Assembly: GCA_964036155.1 (NCBI GenBank)
Contig: OZ038422.1
Span: 30,465,201 to 30,529,200, forward strand
Reading direction: 5' to 3'
From: Diploscapter coronatus
Lineage: Eukaryota; Nematoda; Chromadorea; Rhabditida; Rhabditidae
Length of the DNA: 64,000 bases
The position numbers were made by a program, and so were the translations under genes. Under the pieces are notes generated by a model. That model was not told where the DNA came from. It worked only from the letters and a program-made list of their open reading frames with translations, and searched no databases. Positions 1-13,688 of this stretch are shown here, one piece after another; position 1 is the stretch's first letter, and every line of letters begins with the position of its first letter.

Positions 1-3000
1 TTTGATCAATTAAAAAAGGTATTGATAACATTATATAATATACAGTAATATACATTTGAAGGAATATTGAAACGTATTTTGGAATAATTTATGAAACGCT
101 GTTGATAAACGTTGCCTTCAACATTCAAGAGTTTTATCGAACTTATGAAACATTTTTTAAAAATACCTCGGTCTCTGAGAGTCGTCCAAAGTTCTCCACC
201 CAAGCAAACTTCCAACAGCATGTAGACGTATTTCGTGTCTCTGAAGTTAAGCTCTTCGTAAGTTTCCGAAAACAATTTATCGCTATAAAATAGAATTTTT
301 GTAATTAAAAAAATAGGAGAATAGCCTTTAAAAATGATCATAAAGGGCTTTTTATGGGGAAAAAATCAAAATCTACAAAAATATACCTATAAGTCTTGTA
401 GAGTCTGACGATCCACTCAGTGCTGGTCTCCATCATGATGTTCCTCTCGGCGAAGATGTGCTCCTGCTGTCGAGTGTCCACGATGTGCTTCTTCTTCAGG
501 GCCTTCAGGGCAAAAGTTCGTGATTTGTCACCTAAATACCTTGCTTTAATAAAATTTTTTTTTCCTTTTTCCCATTATTAGATGGAAATTTAGGATTTAC
601 GTTTCAAAAATATCTCATAAGAAAATAAAAAAAAAACGAGGGTATAACCCGTAGAACTTCAAGTGGTATTAAAAAACTCATTTTCAAGAGATAATTCATT
701 GAGGTTGGAGACGATTTGTACCAAAATGAATGAAGGATGCTTCTACGATTTTGGTACAAATCACCCCAATCCGAATCCATTATGTTTCACAATTATTTCA
801 TTTTGATAAAACAGGCAAAACTGCAATTTTTCGTTGTAAACAGATCAAACTCGTAAAAATTCTCCTTACCATTGATGCAGACCAACTCGACTCTGCCGAA
901 TCCACCCACTCCGAGCGTCGCAATGCGCTTCAGATGCTTCAGCTGCACACTCGCGAATTCCTCTCTTAAATTAAAAAAGGATATTCTCATCAAGTTGAGA
1001 TAAAATATTTTCGATTAAAATATTGACTTTCTCTAAGAGCAGTCGCTCGTTAAATACCTTTAAAAATAAAATCTTCATCAAATTAAAACTGGCTTTGAGC
1101 AAAATGTTGACACTAAGAAATGTGTTTTTTTTCCACATACATTTTTTCTTTTTCTTTGGAGGTTTGAAATTGAAGTTATCATGTAAATTCATAAAAGGTT
1201 CTAAATCTACCTGAAATCTTCCTTTGGAGGCGAGGGCGGTTCATGAATGACCCTGGCCAATCTCTCCTTGTCTCCATAGTCCTTCTTCAAAGCCTCCAAA
1301 TCGCCTATCAGCTTCAGGAAGGACTCTCTGAAAATGTTATATTTTGATTTCCATGCTGGTTAATAAAACTAAGGTTTTGTTTCTTATCTTGTTCCTATTT
1401 TGAAACACAATCAAATAATTTTTACATAATAAATGAAGAAAATTTAACCTATCCAAAGTGAGGACTTCGACTCCAGGTGCCAAGGCGATGATGTTTGCCG
1501 TTCTGACCTCTTCACCCAGCAGAGCACGCTCCCCGAAGAAATCTCCCTAAAAGCGTTCGTAAAAATTCAATTTCAAAAATGAAGGACTTTCAAAAATTTT
1601 GATACAGAGAAAAACTGGTGAGTTTTCAAAATACCAATAAAAATAAAGCTAAAATTACCTGGTTGAGCGTCCTGATCTCCCTGGGTTCCGTCTCACCTTC
1701 GATAAGTTGAGTGACCTTCACTTGACCCGAATTGATGATAAAGAAGGTGTCTCCCTCAAAAGTTTATTTTCCAAAAGTCTCCAAAATTTCATGGACTCAC
1801 CTTTTCTCCCTGTCTGATGATGTAGTGGCCGGCCGCATAGTAGTCCTGGTCCATCACATCGGCGATTTTCGAGATTCGGTCTTCCGACAGGTTTTCGAAG
1901 ATCGACACCTAAAAATTCAATCAAAAATTATTGAATATCGAAATTTTTCCAAGAATAAAAATCTCGACTCTTTTCATCGGTTTGTTTTCACTGGAGATCG
2001 AAAGGAAAGATTTTTTTCATTTACCAACCTTGGTCAAGAAGTTCATCAGCTGATTGTGTCGTTCCATTCCCAGTCTCTGGGTGATCATCTGGAAGACACT
2101 TCGGTCCAACACCCACAATTGCACATCGGTCAGGGCCTGGACTGAGGCAGTTCTGGAAAGTAGGTTTTTTTGTTGTTGAAAATTTCAGAAAGTTTTGAAT
2201 AAAAATTTACCTGGTGCAATTGTAGAGAATGGCCAATTCTCCCATGACGATGCCGGAGCGCATTTTTCCGAGGATCTGGCCTTCGCGAGAGACTTGGAGC
2301 TCTCCCTCTGAACCATAATCAATCAAGTGTGTATATTTAACAAAAATCTATAAATTTTAATCTTCCAATAAACACAAATAAGATTTAACGATTTCTCCCT
2401 TTCCATTTTCTTGAAAAAATAGTAAAAAATTTGAAGAAAAAAGGAACTTTGCTTACCAGCGACGACGAAGAGTCGATCTCCCGGCTCTCCCTCCTGAATG
2501 ACCCACTGGCCGGCCCTAGCCCGCATCTCGTACATGCACTCCACCAGCTCAATGATCTGCTCCTTCGCCAATTGCTTCAGGAAGTCGTTCTTCTGCACCG
2601 CGTCACGAATCAGCTGTTTGGCACTGAAAAATCAACTTTCGACTTTTAGGTGAGTTTCAAACATTTTGTCCTCTCATGATTGATAACAATATCATCGGTA
2701 TTCAAGTGAAATCGGATAAAAACCAAAACACAAAATCATCGTGTCAATTCTAAAATATTCGAAGCTTTATGTGTAGGGTTTCAAATACTATTTTTATCAC
2801 GATGATATTTCAGAAAAAAAACGGTTCTGCCTTGATTGTGAAGTTATTGTCTCTAGATTATTTGAAATTTGACAATATTTTGGAAGAAAGAATCACATAC
2901 CCAGCAGATTTGCTGTGGTGCTGGAGAGTGGTTTGTTTTGTCTGTTCAAAGTTGGTGGGCTCTGCCGAAACGGCCAATTTCTTCGCCCTTTGCGAGCCAT

Positions 3001-6000
3001 CATTGGGGAGGACAGCCTTCTGAAAATGCTTTCTTATCATTTGATAAAAACGTTCACCATTGATAAATGAATTTTCAGCAGAGTGGAAATTTTGGTATTC
3101 ATTTACAGAACCGATCAGACACATTTGCAACAAAACTATATTTATGAAAAAGTAGCCAATATTCACTGAACCAGTATGGATATGAAATATTTTCTAGCAA
3201 ACAATTCTGCTTACCTGCTGTAGATCGTTTCCAAGCGGAGCGCCGGGACTTTGAGGCGCGGCAGGACTGGCTGTGGAGGTGGCCTTCTGCTCCAAAACTG
3301 ATCGAAGTTTGTCGCATTCTCTCTGAAAAAATTAACTTTTTCTTTTCATATCTTTTATTTATTATTATTTTTTAAATCTCGAATTGTTTTCTGTCTGATA
3401 CTTGTCTTGGAAAATTTTCATTCCATGCTCATTTCTTCTCTTTCGTATCGATTTCTCTCATAGTTTCTCTATTGACCAAAGCTCAATGCGTTTGGGCAGA
3501 TTTTCGAGAAAACTTTTTCTTCTTTCAGAAAAACGGGAGGAGAAATTGAAATGAGGAACGTTAAAGGCTTTTGGGTAGAGAAATGAAATTTCGAATTCAG
3601 AGAATTTTCGAAAGTTCAAGAAAATAGCATAGAAAATGAGAGTCTGAGATTTATAATGTCGAAAATAGTTTTAGAAAATGAGACATTTATTTCAGAAAAA
3701 GAAATGATAAATATGGAGTTTGAAGCTCTATTCTAAGAAATAGCGTGGAAAAATGAAATAACTAAAAAGAAGTTTTGAGAAATAATTGCAAAAACGAGAG
3801 TTTAGAGAAAGAAAATAAAAAAGCAGTGTATTCCATAATTGATGATGTCGGGGAATTTCTTGCAAGGAAGAGAAAATAAGGAGACGCCTACAGACAGAGG
3901 ACAGAAGGACCAATGCTTTATGTTCTGTAAATGAAATGATCGGGAAATAGCATAAAGAAAGAGGAGAGGGGAAAGAATGAGGAAAAGGGTTAGAGAGGAC
4001 TAAGAACTTGGATAATGAGAGAAAAAATCAAAATTTAGGAAAGAGATCATTTTTATTTTGTATTGTAAGAAAATTGATACCAACTCGCTTTTTTCAACCT
4101 TTTCTTGAGCACTTGATTTTCCCAAAATCCCGCTGAACTTCGTATACGTTCCTAAATTAGGAAAAAAGAAGGGCTCAAAATGCAGGATGAAAGAATGAGG
4201 AATTACTTCTCGAAATTTGCCCTTTAGCTGTCGAGTTCCTGCTTCGCCCTTAGCTTCGATGCCTCAATTTTCATGCTCCTTTTGCAGAAAAGCATGAAAG
4301 AACTTCTCTAACGAGGCGGGGTAGGCCGTGAGAAAAATGATCGAAGGAGTCTGCAAAACTCCTAGCAGTTCCTCATTTTTCCCGCTTTTCTTCTCAAAAA
4401 ATGGATAGAAAGAGGTAATTCGATGAATTCCCCCTACGCAAGGAATTAATTAATCCAATCAGAAAATCGAAGGGAGATATATCGATTTCAAGAGATTCAT
4501 GGAGAAGTCTCTGAAAATAATAAGGCAGAACTTTCAATTATAGCTTCAATGAGACTATAAATAAAAGAAGTAAGAAATTAATTCACCTAATTAGAAAGTC
4601 TAGACCTGAAAAGAGGTTTGTGGATTACGTGAGATCTATAAGAAAATTTATGAATAAAGAGGTACCTTTTTAGGTTTCAAAAATCTTTCAAATAAACAGA
4701 TATCTAGAAAAGGTAATACGTCTGTGTAGCATTTTACAGCGTTAAAATTTTTAATATTTTAGGATTAAAAACTCAGCCAATATTTTCCAAATGTTTATGC
4801 CACTATTCGAAAGGAATAACTAGTCATAAAACTAAGATGCAATTTTACGATTCAAAAAGTTACCCACGAAACCAAAGATAATTCTCACAATTTACGTGAA
4901 AACCTCAACATTGCTTCTCAAAATCTGTCAATTCTCGAAAATTTCGCCCCATTCCCACTCTTTCATTGTCATTTCATTGCCCTAATCAGACGAGCTTCCA
5001 CCTTTCGCTTTGCACCTTTTTCTGCAAAGATGCAGCTTTTCCTCGGAATTGCACAGGAAAAAGGAAAAATGGAGAAGATTTGGACATATCCAAACGTCTT
5101 TTGCAAATTCCAATATTGAAGAATAGGAATCCAAAACAGGATGGAATAATTTTGAAAAATTGACTTTTAATGCATCCCATAAAATAAAATTCGGTTTGCA
5201 GTCAAAATCCCAAGAAACGTTTGTATTTTGACCAACTCAATTTGAAAATTGGATTTTGAGAAAAATGGCTAAATTTTCCACGTCAAATCAGGATAATTGA
5301 ATTCGAAAAAGTTATTTTCCTCTTGTTTTGATTATTTTCGCATTTTCTTTTCAAAAACTCACGCCTCCAATCCCATTAGAATTTCGCTAATAACGCTTGT
5401 TTTTCAACTTTTCCTGACAGAAATGTAACATTAGCGAAGAAATCATTGAGAAAAGAGCAGATGCAAAAGTTAATTGAGAATTTAGCTTGAAATTCAGTAG
5501 ATGAAATTGTGCTTTTTCAACAAATATAGCTGATTTATATTACTGAAACGATCGTTTTTTGGGTGGCTTTTTAAGTCGAAAATTTTTGTTTTGAATTATA
5601 AAAATTTCAGATTAAAAATTGTACGAATTTTGTACTTTCAGATTCAAATCCTCTAATGTTACCCAGAACAACATGCTATAAAAGACTTGAAATTTTCTCG
5701 AAGAAAAAATTTTTCGATTCATTTCCCCGATTCAAAAATATCGATCGTCACTGATAAAGTTCGCTTTCTCGAGATGATTTGTACCTGAAAAGGCCAAATT
5801 TCAGGTTTTATCGATCAAGAATTGGCTATTTTAGCCCTGATATCTTCCCTTTCTCTTCTATCATTTCCCTTATCAATACAGAGCCATTTTCATTTCATTT
5901 CGGTACACTTTCAGAGAATAGACGAAAACACTGAAATTGGCCAATAAAAGTGGCGCGTCGAATGGAGATTTTTCGGAGTAGGAAAGGCGAAAGATTAGAG

Positions 6001-9000
6001 AGGAGAGAAAAAATCACATAGGGGGAAGTACCGATCGAGAACTTTGATAGTTTAACGAACACGAGTAATGGATAGATAAGGAAATTCGGGAAAAGGCCAT
6101 AAAAGTTGAAAAGGCAAAGAAAATGAATTCGCATAATTTGTTACACGTGAAAATTCGGAGCAATGATACACCATAGTTTGGTCAAAGTTGATTTTGTTGA
6201 AAAACTCAAACTTTTAGCCTTCAACAAGAAAGCGATAAGGTGTAATCTGTCTAAAGATCGATTTGGTAGAGGAAAATTCAAGACCAGACTCGAAATGGCT
6301 ATTTTTACCCTTTCACGAATGTGATTGACAATTTTCTATTTTTTAATTTTCAAATTTTTGATAAGGTTTTTCTTATTTTTCACGAAATTCAGCCCATTAC
6401 TGAAAAGTCCAACGGATTCAAAAACATTTTCCCAAAAGACGCATCGTTCTTGACTTTATCTGCAAGAAACAGAAAAGCATGGCTCTTTTCGAGGGAAAAT
6501 GCAGGAATTTTGGGAAGGAATTACAAAGTTTCCCCAGGAGGCAATCACCAAGTACAAGTCGATTTTTCACGAGGTCTTACGAATTTCCGCTAGTTTCTAG
6601 AAAATCGAGCAAAAGCTATCCTGCAAAGACGGGTCATTCGTTTCTAAAGCACGTGATAGAAGTCTCATAACCGTTTATCTTCTTGGTCAGATGGCCTAGA
6701 GGTAAAGCTGTTCCTCATCTCAAAACTCATTTTTGCAAAATTTACTGCACGATTTTAGTAGATAATTTACAAAGTACCATTTTCCTCAAATAAAAAGAAG
6801 AAAAGACTTTGAAAAAAAAAACCGATTTTTTTCTAAAAATATTTAGAGTCTAAATTTGAAATCTAAAAATGCCGGTTCAAGGTTGAGTTTTGTCGAAAAC
6901 CGTCAAATTGACGTGAGTTCAGTCTATTTCGAGTCTAAGTGCAATCTCAATGTCATTGAGTTTTGATCACGATAATCAGATACCGAAATGCGAAAAATGC
7001 TGATTTTTCCGTGTTCGCAAAAATCGAGAATTTAGTGGAATGTTGGTTGAAATTTGCAAAATGCAGGAAGAATTACCGAGGCAGACAGGCAGAAAAAACT
7101 GCAGAGTGGAATGAAAATAGAAAGTACAGGCAGAAAATTTGCAAAGAATACACAGAATGCCATCGTAATAATACAAAATGTCAACTATGCAGAGGGGAAA
7201 TGAAAGAAACCGATTATCGATTGGAAAATTGAAAGATAACCTCAAAAAGAGTGTAGTTTGGACGTGAAAATCAATCATTTTGAAACTTACTTGAGAAATT
7301 GTTATCCATCAAAGCTGACTAAATTTTGAAAAAGCGAAATTCTCAAAAGAACATGTAATTTTTATTTCATCGATCGCGCTTTTAAACGGATTATTTCTTC
7401 GCGGCTGAGTTTAGTTTACCAAGTTCTCACTTCGCGTACTTTAAAGTTTGTCTTTCTCCGAGAAAACTCCCATTTCTCATAATATTTCGATCAAACATCA
7501 AGTTTTAAATCGTAAATTTTACTGTCTCCGATTGTTTTTGATAGTTCAACGTTTAGATTTCTTCGAGAAGAAAAGAGTGACGACTTGATTCTCGAAAAGT
7601 TCTCTGAAAGGCCAAAAATCCCATAAAGGGTCAAAATTTATCACTGCGTCTCTCGTGAGCCGAAAGGAAAAATGTTCGTGAAAAGTGGTCGAAAACACGA
7701 GGCTTTAGGAGGTTACGCATAAAAGTGCTGTTTTTCTTGGCTTGAAATATAAATTTGATCGAAAAACAAACTTTTTCGAACTTACTTTGATTTTTGAAAG
7801 ACCAAAAGAATTTGAACGTTTTGCTGAGAAATGCCATGTTTTGATTGGCCAAACTAAATTCAAAATTAGAATAAAAGTGAAATTCGGAAGGAAAAACTAA
7901 ATAAATCCTCAATATTTGATGTTTTATCCTAAATTCTGGGCCTCGAAGGTCAAATTTCCGTTTTTCATACGTAAAATTCGCGTGATAAACCAAAGAGTCG
8001 TTGACATTGATTGGAATGCGCATTGATGAATATTCTATGCGCGTCTAAAACTGAGTTATTGCTAGCATCAAAGATAGGAAACTCCGAAAAGAAAAGAAAT
8101 TTTCGAGGAAATTAGACAAGTCTCAGGAATTATTCAAATTTAAAAAATACGTTTAGAAATTTAATATAAATAAACTGACAGATATGAATTGATCCATAAA
8201 ATGATGAATTTGTACAAAATTGGAAAAAATAAAGGAGAAAACTTCATACCTGAAGCGAAACGACGTCGTTTTCCAAGTCAGAAATCTTCTTCTGGGACTG
8301 CTCGAGTGTCGTCTGTTGCTGCTTCAGTTGCACATCCTTTCTTTGGATGGCTTCTTCCAACTGCAAATTTGAAATATATAACAAAATGTTTTAAAAAATC
8401 ATGCTTTTTGCAATAAAAATGATTATTCGATAGTTTTTTTTTCAGAACTTTGGCAATGCAAATCCTCAAATTGAGTCTTCAAAATCATAAAATAAGTTTC
8501 AAAGCAGATATTTTCTGAGAATAAACTAAAATTTCAATATATTGAGCTAATCGATTTAAAAAAAACAAATCAAATTCTCTACCTGCGGAATGAGTTTCTG
8601 GATTTCATGCGCTTCGAACGTTCGATTTCCGATTTGAATCTAAAAAAAATTGAAAGATAGTTTTCTCTAAAGAGTTTCAATTTTTCAAAATCATGTTATT
8701 TTTGCCAAAAATCCCGAGCATTCGCCCTTCACTGACTGCATCATCGTTACACAATTATTTATCGTCATGTCAAATCGCAAAAATCGCAAGTCGATCGATA
8801 TTTTTCACATAGCCCTCTTTTCAAAAGAGATTCGAGTTTGCAAGATTTTCGCTTGAAGAGAAATTTATATTTCAAAAGAATTTTTCCATAAACTTTCGAA
8901 TACCATAGAAAAAGTTAGACGTTCTAAAACATCATTTCATAATTTGTTCGATTTTTATGATAAAATCTAAAAATAATTACCACTTCATGATTATTTCTGG

Positions 9001-12000
9001 AGAACATTTCTGCTCCTTTTCCAAATCAAATTAGTCCTTTTTAATCAAATTTTCTCAAATGCAAAATATTTGTTCGAAAAATTAGTTCTTATTATTAGAA
9101 ATAAATATAAGACAAATTAGAATAAAGGCAAGCTGCTCCGAAAGTTGTCTCGAAGCCAAGTTGCCTAAGTTGGAAATGCAGATATTAGCCTGAGAATCCT
9201 TGAATCGAGCCGAAGCAAGGCAAAGCGAGACGAGGGGTACGACAAAGGCAAGGCGCTATGCAAAAGGAAGGGAAGACGAGAGAAAGAAAGTAAACGAGAA
9301 ATACTACGTGTAAAGAAAAGAGCAGAAAAGAAGATAGAAAATGGACAGAGTCAGTGAATTTGCTAGCTGCCAAGAGAGAGGGAGAAAGAAAAGCAACATT
9401 TGAAAAGAAGAGATCAAAAGAGGGCAGAAAATGAAAAGAGAATTCACTAGCTGCCAAGTAATACATAGAGAACGAGAAACAGCGATCGAAAATGAGAGAG
9501 CGAAAAGATAAAAGAAAATGAAAAGAGAAATGAAGGCAGACGGGTGCCAGAGTCCTTTTTGTTTTCTTTTTCTTTTACCCTCACTTTTCTATGCTATTTC
9601 TACGTTACTTTTCAGCATTATTTCTAACTTTTCTCTACTTTTCATGAACTATTTCTTATTTTCTCTCTTAGTCTCTACTATTTCTCACTTTTCATGGCAG
9701 AATCTCGCGCATTTTTCATTTGCAAAATGCCAGACACGCAGGGGAAATGTGAAGGAATGAACTCTCGTTTCTCTTTCTCTAGCCATTTTCTTGCTCTATT
9801 TTTCTCTTTCTCTATGCTCCCTCATTTTCGAACTCTATTTCTCCAAGGAAAAAACCGACTTTGCACCTCACTCTTGATGCCATAAAATAACGAAGGAAAA
9901 AAGTTTGAAAGGAAGAAAATAGAATTGAAAATGACGAGAAAAATATGAAGATGATGAAAATTTCATCTGGAAAAGAAAATGGCGAAAAATAGTTGGTTCT
10001 TTCTTGATAGCAAAAGAAAGAAAAATAGAAGAAATAGTAAAACTTTTCGAAGAAAAATTTAAAAAGTAGCCTGGGCTTTTGAGATATTGAAAGAAGAAAA
10101 GATGAAAGAACTAGCGCGGATTTTGAAGAGAGCAGAAGAATCCAGGGAGGAAATTAGTTTGCCAGTAGGCTGACTGCAGAACTCGAAGAGCCGTCAATTA
10201 CTGAATGAAGAATTCGCTATCCGAAATGAAGAGCAAATGCGAATGAAAATGATCGACCAGAATAAAATGCGCGGTTTTTTGGAGATGAATTATGTGTAAC
10301 AAGTTCAACAAAGTTAGAAAATTTGACAAAAGCTCGTTTGAAGTAACAATTTTTAATCGGTGCTTTTCGTAGAATAGCTCATAAAAAATTCCAATATTGC
10401 CGATATCAAGTTAAAGTTAGAAGTTCAAAATCATATATCATTTCATTTCACTTCATTTTTACAAAGTTCTCATTTCGTGAAAATTTACGACAGTCATTGA
10501 ATAATTTGCAAGAGAAAATTCAGTTCTCTTTGAAGTATGGAATTTTGAAAAACAAGGAAAAAGACACACCACATAGGTTTCATTAGAGGGCTATATTTGT
10601 TAGGAAATTTGGAATCAATCCAAACGTGAATTTTCGAGACTTCGAAATAAACATAAATTAGGTAAAGTACTAAAAATTAAAAAAAAAAAAAAAAAAATCC
10701 CAACCTGTCTATTCGTAGTTTGTTGTTGTAGCATTCGGAATGTGAGTTTCCAGCACATTGACCTAATTGGTTGAGTTTCCAAAATCTCCAAAATACTTGA
10801 AGAGAGATGATCTGATTGAAATTCACCCCAAATTGGAAGTGGAAGAGGAAATAATTGCCTGTTCCCCCGAAACAATAGAAATGCCCCGCTCAACACATTT
10901 TCCTGGTTTCATTTGACGCGTTGGTTCTTGTTTCGAGAGCTCGAATTCATAGAATAAAATTGAGAAACACTCGAATTTATGAGCAATCACAATTTTGTTT
11001 CATGAAAATTCGAAATGGGGAAAGAGGGAATTTCGACTTTCAATCAATTTTTATACAAAGTTGAATAATTTCAATATCGATCAAATCGAGAAATTCGTTA
11101 AAAAATACATGAAGAACTGATAAGTAATAGCTCACTTTTGTGCGAAATAAAATAGGGTTTTTAACAAGATATTGGAAAGTAGCTAAGCTAACGAGTAATT
11201 TTATCATTGAATTATTATAGAGCTTGAACCATATTTCGAAAGTATTCACAAAATTGGACAAGTTTAGGATTTTGGCTTCAATAAACTGAAGACGATCATT
11301 AACCAAGAAACTTATAAAAGGTCTGAACACACATTTCAAAGGACATTTTAGATTTGTATTCAAAGAAGTCAGCACAGGATATACCAAAATAAATCAAGTT
11401 GGGTCGCCTCTAAAATCTTGATTTGGAGTTTTCCAAAATATGAAATAAAAATAGGGAAACTTTCACGAACCAACGTGCCAAATATTTTCAAAAATTGACG
11501 TGGAAGATCGAAAAATCAGACGAGTTGAACTGCTTTCGTTGAAGCGTTTATGAATTTTGGAGAGTCATAGTTTTGGCTCTCAGTCCATTTTCTATGTCTG
11601 TTCGTCTCATATTTGTACATATGTATTTACCTTTTACCTTTCCCTTCCTAATTCCCTTACTGCCTTACTCCTAGTCATTATTATTGCCAATTTTCCTGTC
11701 CACTCGAGGATTTTTTTGCGAGACTTCACATAAATTGTTTTTTTTTGCAAAAAGAATGCCAGGGCAGAATTTCTAGAAAGCGGGAAAATCGTATGTTTTG
11801 ATTGGCAATTTTCAGTTAAAAACCACGAAACCAAAATCACCGACAAATTATCATTCCAATCATCACGTCGGTTTTTCCCATTTTTGAAACCTATAATAAA
11901 ATCAACAACGCGAAGTTTTAGAAATCATAAAAACGGGTATGTTTTAACTTCAAAATCAGGAGAATTTAATCTGGGCTCTTGTAAATTAACATTGCACCAA

Positions 12001-12329
12001 ATATAATAGTTTTATCTTATTCTTGAAATCTATACCCTCCAAAAATCATAAAGAAGCCGAATCTTGCAAAAACGTTGCGAATTTGAAATTTGCGTAATGA
12101 TGATGCAGTTTTACATTAGTAACACTCGAAATTCCTTTTTTATCAATAAAAATCGATTTTTTACTCGGTGAGAATGTCGTACCTGTGAAAGGAGTTGGTC
12201 GGAAGGCTTGCGGAGCTTGGAGAAGAATCCGCGAATGCCGCCGCCGCCCGGAGAGGGACCGCCACCGCTGTTTGGTCGAGACATCGCTGATTGAGAGGCT
12301 GAGGAATCACTGTCTGCAAAATTGGTCAT
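1..12329 (-). CDS. egl-4: cGMP-dependent protein kinase (PKG), 3' end cut by window
   Basis: Cytosolic/nuclear Ser/Thr kinase activated by cGMP. Fifteen exons splice in frame (low..high): 12183-12313, 8583-8639, 8250-8360, 3215-3322, 2901-3019, 2457-2623, 2211-2307, 2029-2152, 1801-1908, 1659-1754, 1449-1546, 1211-1327, 870-964, 387-531, 167-240. From the internal Met at 12284 this gives about 539 residues. Domain order: Gly-rich N-terminus, coiled coil about 50-105, autoinhibitory stretch [11 protein letters not shown] about 137-147, CNB-A with [19 protein letters not shown] with [15 protein letters not shown], then the kinase N-lobe ([31 protein letters not shown]). Both CNB pockets keep the R-T pair typical of cGMP binding. 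The HRD, DFG and C-terminal parts lie outside the window. The start is uncertain: ATG at 12329 is open, but an acceptor at 12314-12315 allows an upstream exon, leaving 12284 as an internal Met. The symbol is by family resemblance. Confidence 0.93.
699..775. repeat. Short inverted repeat (hairpin) in a PKG intron
   Basis: Perfect 15-nt arms at 713-727 (GATTTGTACCAAAAT) and 748-762 surround a 20-nt loop. The flanks (about 699-712 and 763-775) pair imperfectly, extending the stem. The core GATTTGTACC recurs at about 5776 in another PKG intron, so a small foldback-element remnant is possible. A pre-miRNA-like hairpin is an alternative, but conservation cannot be judged here. Confidence 0.6.
3323..8249. 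other. 4.9-kb PKG intron, no gene seen
   Basis: The flanking exons (8250-8360 and 3215-3322) join in frame inside the coiled coil, so this is one intron. It is A/T-rich, with recurring short A and T runs such as AAAATTTTC and GAAAATGAG. Scattered open frames of 60-130 codons on both strands resemble no family I know. A tRNA-like D-arm string at about 6691-6710 has no matching T-arm and was not called. Confidence 0.6.
8640..12182. other. 3.5-kb PKG intron with purine and pyrimidine blocks
   Basis: This separates the first coding exon from the 57-nt second exon (8583-8639). The plus strand is strongly purine-rich at about 9181-9540, pyrimidine-rich at about 9550-9860 and purine-rich again at about 9890-10190. 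Inside the first block a motif ending CTAGCTGCCAAG occurs twice (about 9362 and 9447). A poly-A run lies at 10680-10696. I see no gene. Confidence 0.55.
9181..9860. repeat. Purine-rich then pyrimidine-rich low-complexity pair
   Basis: About 360 nt of GAAAAG/GAGAAAG-type sequence is followed at once by about 310 nt of CTTTT/TCTCTTTT-type sequence on the same strand. The two halves are roughly complementary and could fold back. Similar purine-then-pyrimidine arrangements occur near 27.7-28.0 kb and 41.1-41.7 kb. Confidence 0.5.
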
Positions 12330-12600
12330 CTTTCGACCAAAACATAATTTTCATCGGTTATTTAGAAAGAAAGAATGACAAAGTCTAGGCAAGGAGGCAA
12401 GGATTCGCACTACCACATGCATAACTTTCGTTGTCTGACGTCTTCAATGTGTGCAATTTCAGCGCTTTTTTTTTTACTTTTTTTAAATGAAATTTGAATA
12501 GAATTGTAGAAAACAAAATAATCTTCACCTATTATATTTATATCTCACAAAATTGAAAATTTCGGACTAATCTTTTTTTTTTCAAAAATAATTGGTATAC

Positions 12601-13688
12601 CGTTAGTGAGCTGGTCCGCAGTGGATTGGTCGGTCTGTTCCGGCCACTCTTCAGCTCGTCGTTTCCGTTGCCCAAGCAGGTCCTCACCGGCTGTCGGCTG
12701 CTCTACAAAAATCTTATATTTTTTAAAGGCAAATTTTTAGAATTTTGGTAAAGTGACTTTTCTGCTGAGAGCGCGTAATTCAAAAATAAGAGATGAAAAT
12801 CGAGATTGATCGAAGAAAAATCGCAAAAATAATCAATTAGGAAGGGCCAGGCATGATTTTATCACTGCTGACAAACAGCTCCTTGAAATGAGTTCGATGA
12901 CATCGTTTTTCTTTGTTACTCTTCCATTTTCCTAATAAGATCATGGCGCAAGAGAAGTGCAAAGAACGCTATTTTTCAAAAGAGAGCATTTCAAAAATGC
13001 AAGTCATCTCTGTGATGTGGTCGACTTCCACTAACTTCGAGAGTTTCGCAAACTTAAAATGAAAATCAAGGTTTAAAATCTAAGAACTAGAATTTTTTTT
13101 CGAAATTCTCTAAAAAAATTTGTTCTTTTGATTTTTCTGACCTGAGAAGCTCGTCTTGCGTTATACTTCCGCCGTTGCCGTTCCAACGATGTCGTCCAAT
13201 TTCTGAAAAAAAAAACTTCTATATTATTTCCGAAATAAACAAAATTTAGAAAAAATTCCTGTTCAAGCTGCAAAGTAACAAATTCACAGCTAGCTGCAGG
13301 GAAATGTTTTGACCGAAAGCGGACAGTGCCATTATCAGTACAAAAGGCGAATCGATTGATAACGTTTTCCACTGAAAAACACAGACACGTCAAAAAATAA
13401 AATTAGCCTTCGAAAAACTAAACCACGCGCAATTTTGAAAACTGGAAAATGTTCGAAATTTTCGATTTTTTTTATAATTTTCAGCGTATCTTCAAAAATA
13501 AAAATTTGTCTATAAAAAATCGTCAATCTTCAATCATTTTTTAAAAAGATGTCGACTCCCGAGAAACAACTCACCAAAATTCTCGGATTGACCGGATGAG
13601 TTCGCGGTTTTCCCTGCTTGACTGGGACAGCCTGTCTCGTCCACTGACTACAGCAGTCTGTTGCAGCTGCTTGTACAGATGAGCTTTG
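12601..13688 (-). other. Candidate upstream exons between the PKG and CCM2 genes
   Basis: Three G+C-rich blocks have exon-like borders on the minus strand: 12601-12702, 13142-13202 (61 nt) and 13575-13688. The first reads ...DQSTADQLTN and ends in phase 1. It joins exactly in frame to the PKG exon at 12313 (DSDSSASQS...), so a longer PKG N-terminus is likely. Block 13575-13647, entered through a TAG acceptor at 13648-13649, ends in phase 1 (...SSGQSENF+G) and joins block 12702 in frame if 13142-13202 is skipped. Including the 61-nt block leads to a stop in every combination I tried, so it is untranslated, alternative, or not an exon. A CCM2 3' extension is the other possibility. No domain is recognised. 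Confidence 0.45.

Noticed and set aside
6688..6725. tRNA-like string GATGGCCTAGAGGTAAAGC
   Set aside because: It resembles a D-arm, but no anticodon stem or TTCRA-containing T-arm follows at the right distance.
13142..13202. 61-nt exon-like block as a normal coding exon of PKG or ccm-2
   Set aside because: Its borders look right, but joining it in each phase to its neighbours gives a stop; kept only as a candidate untranslated or alternative exon.
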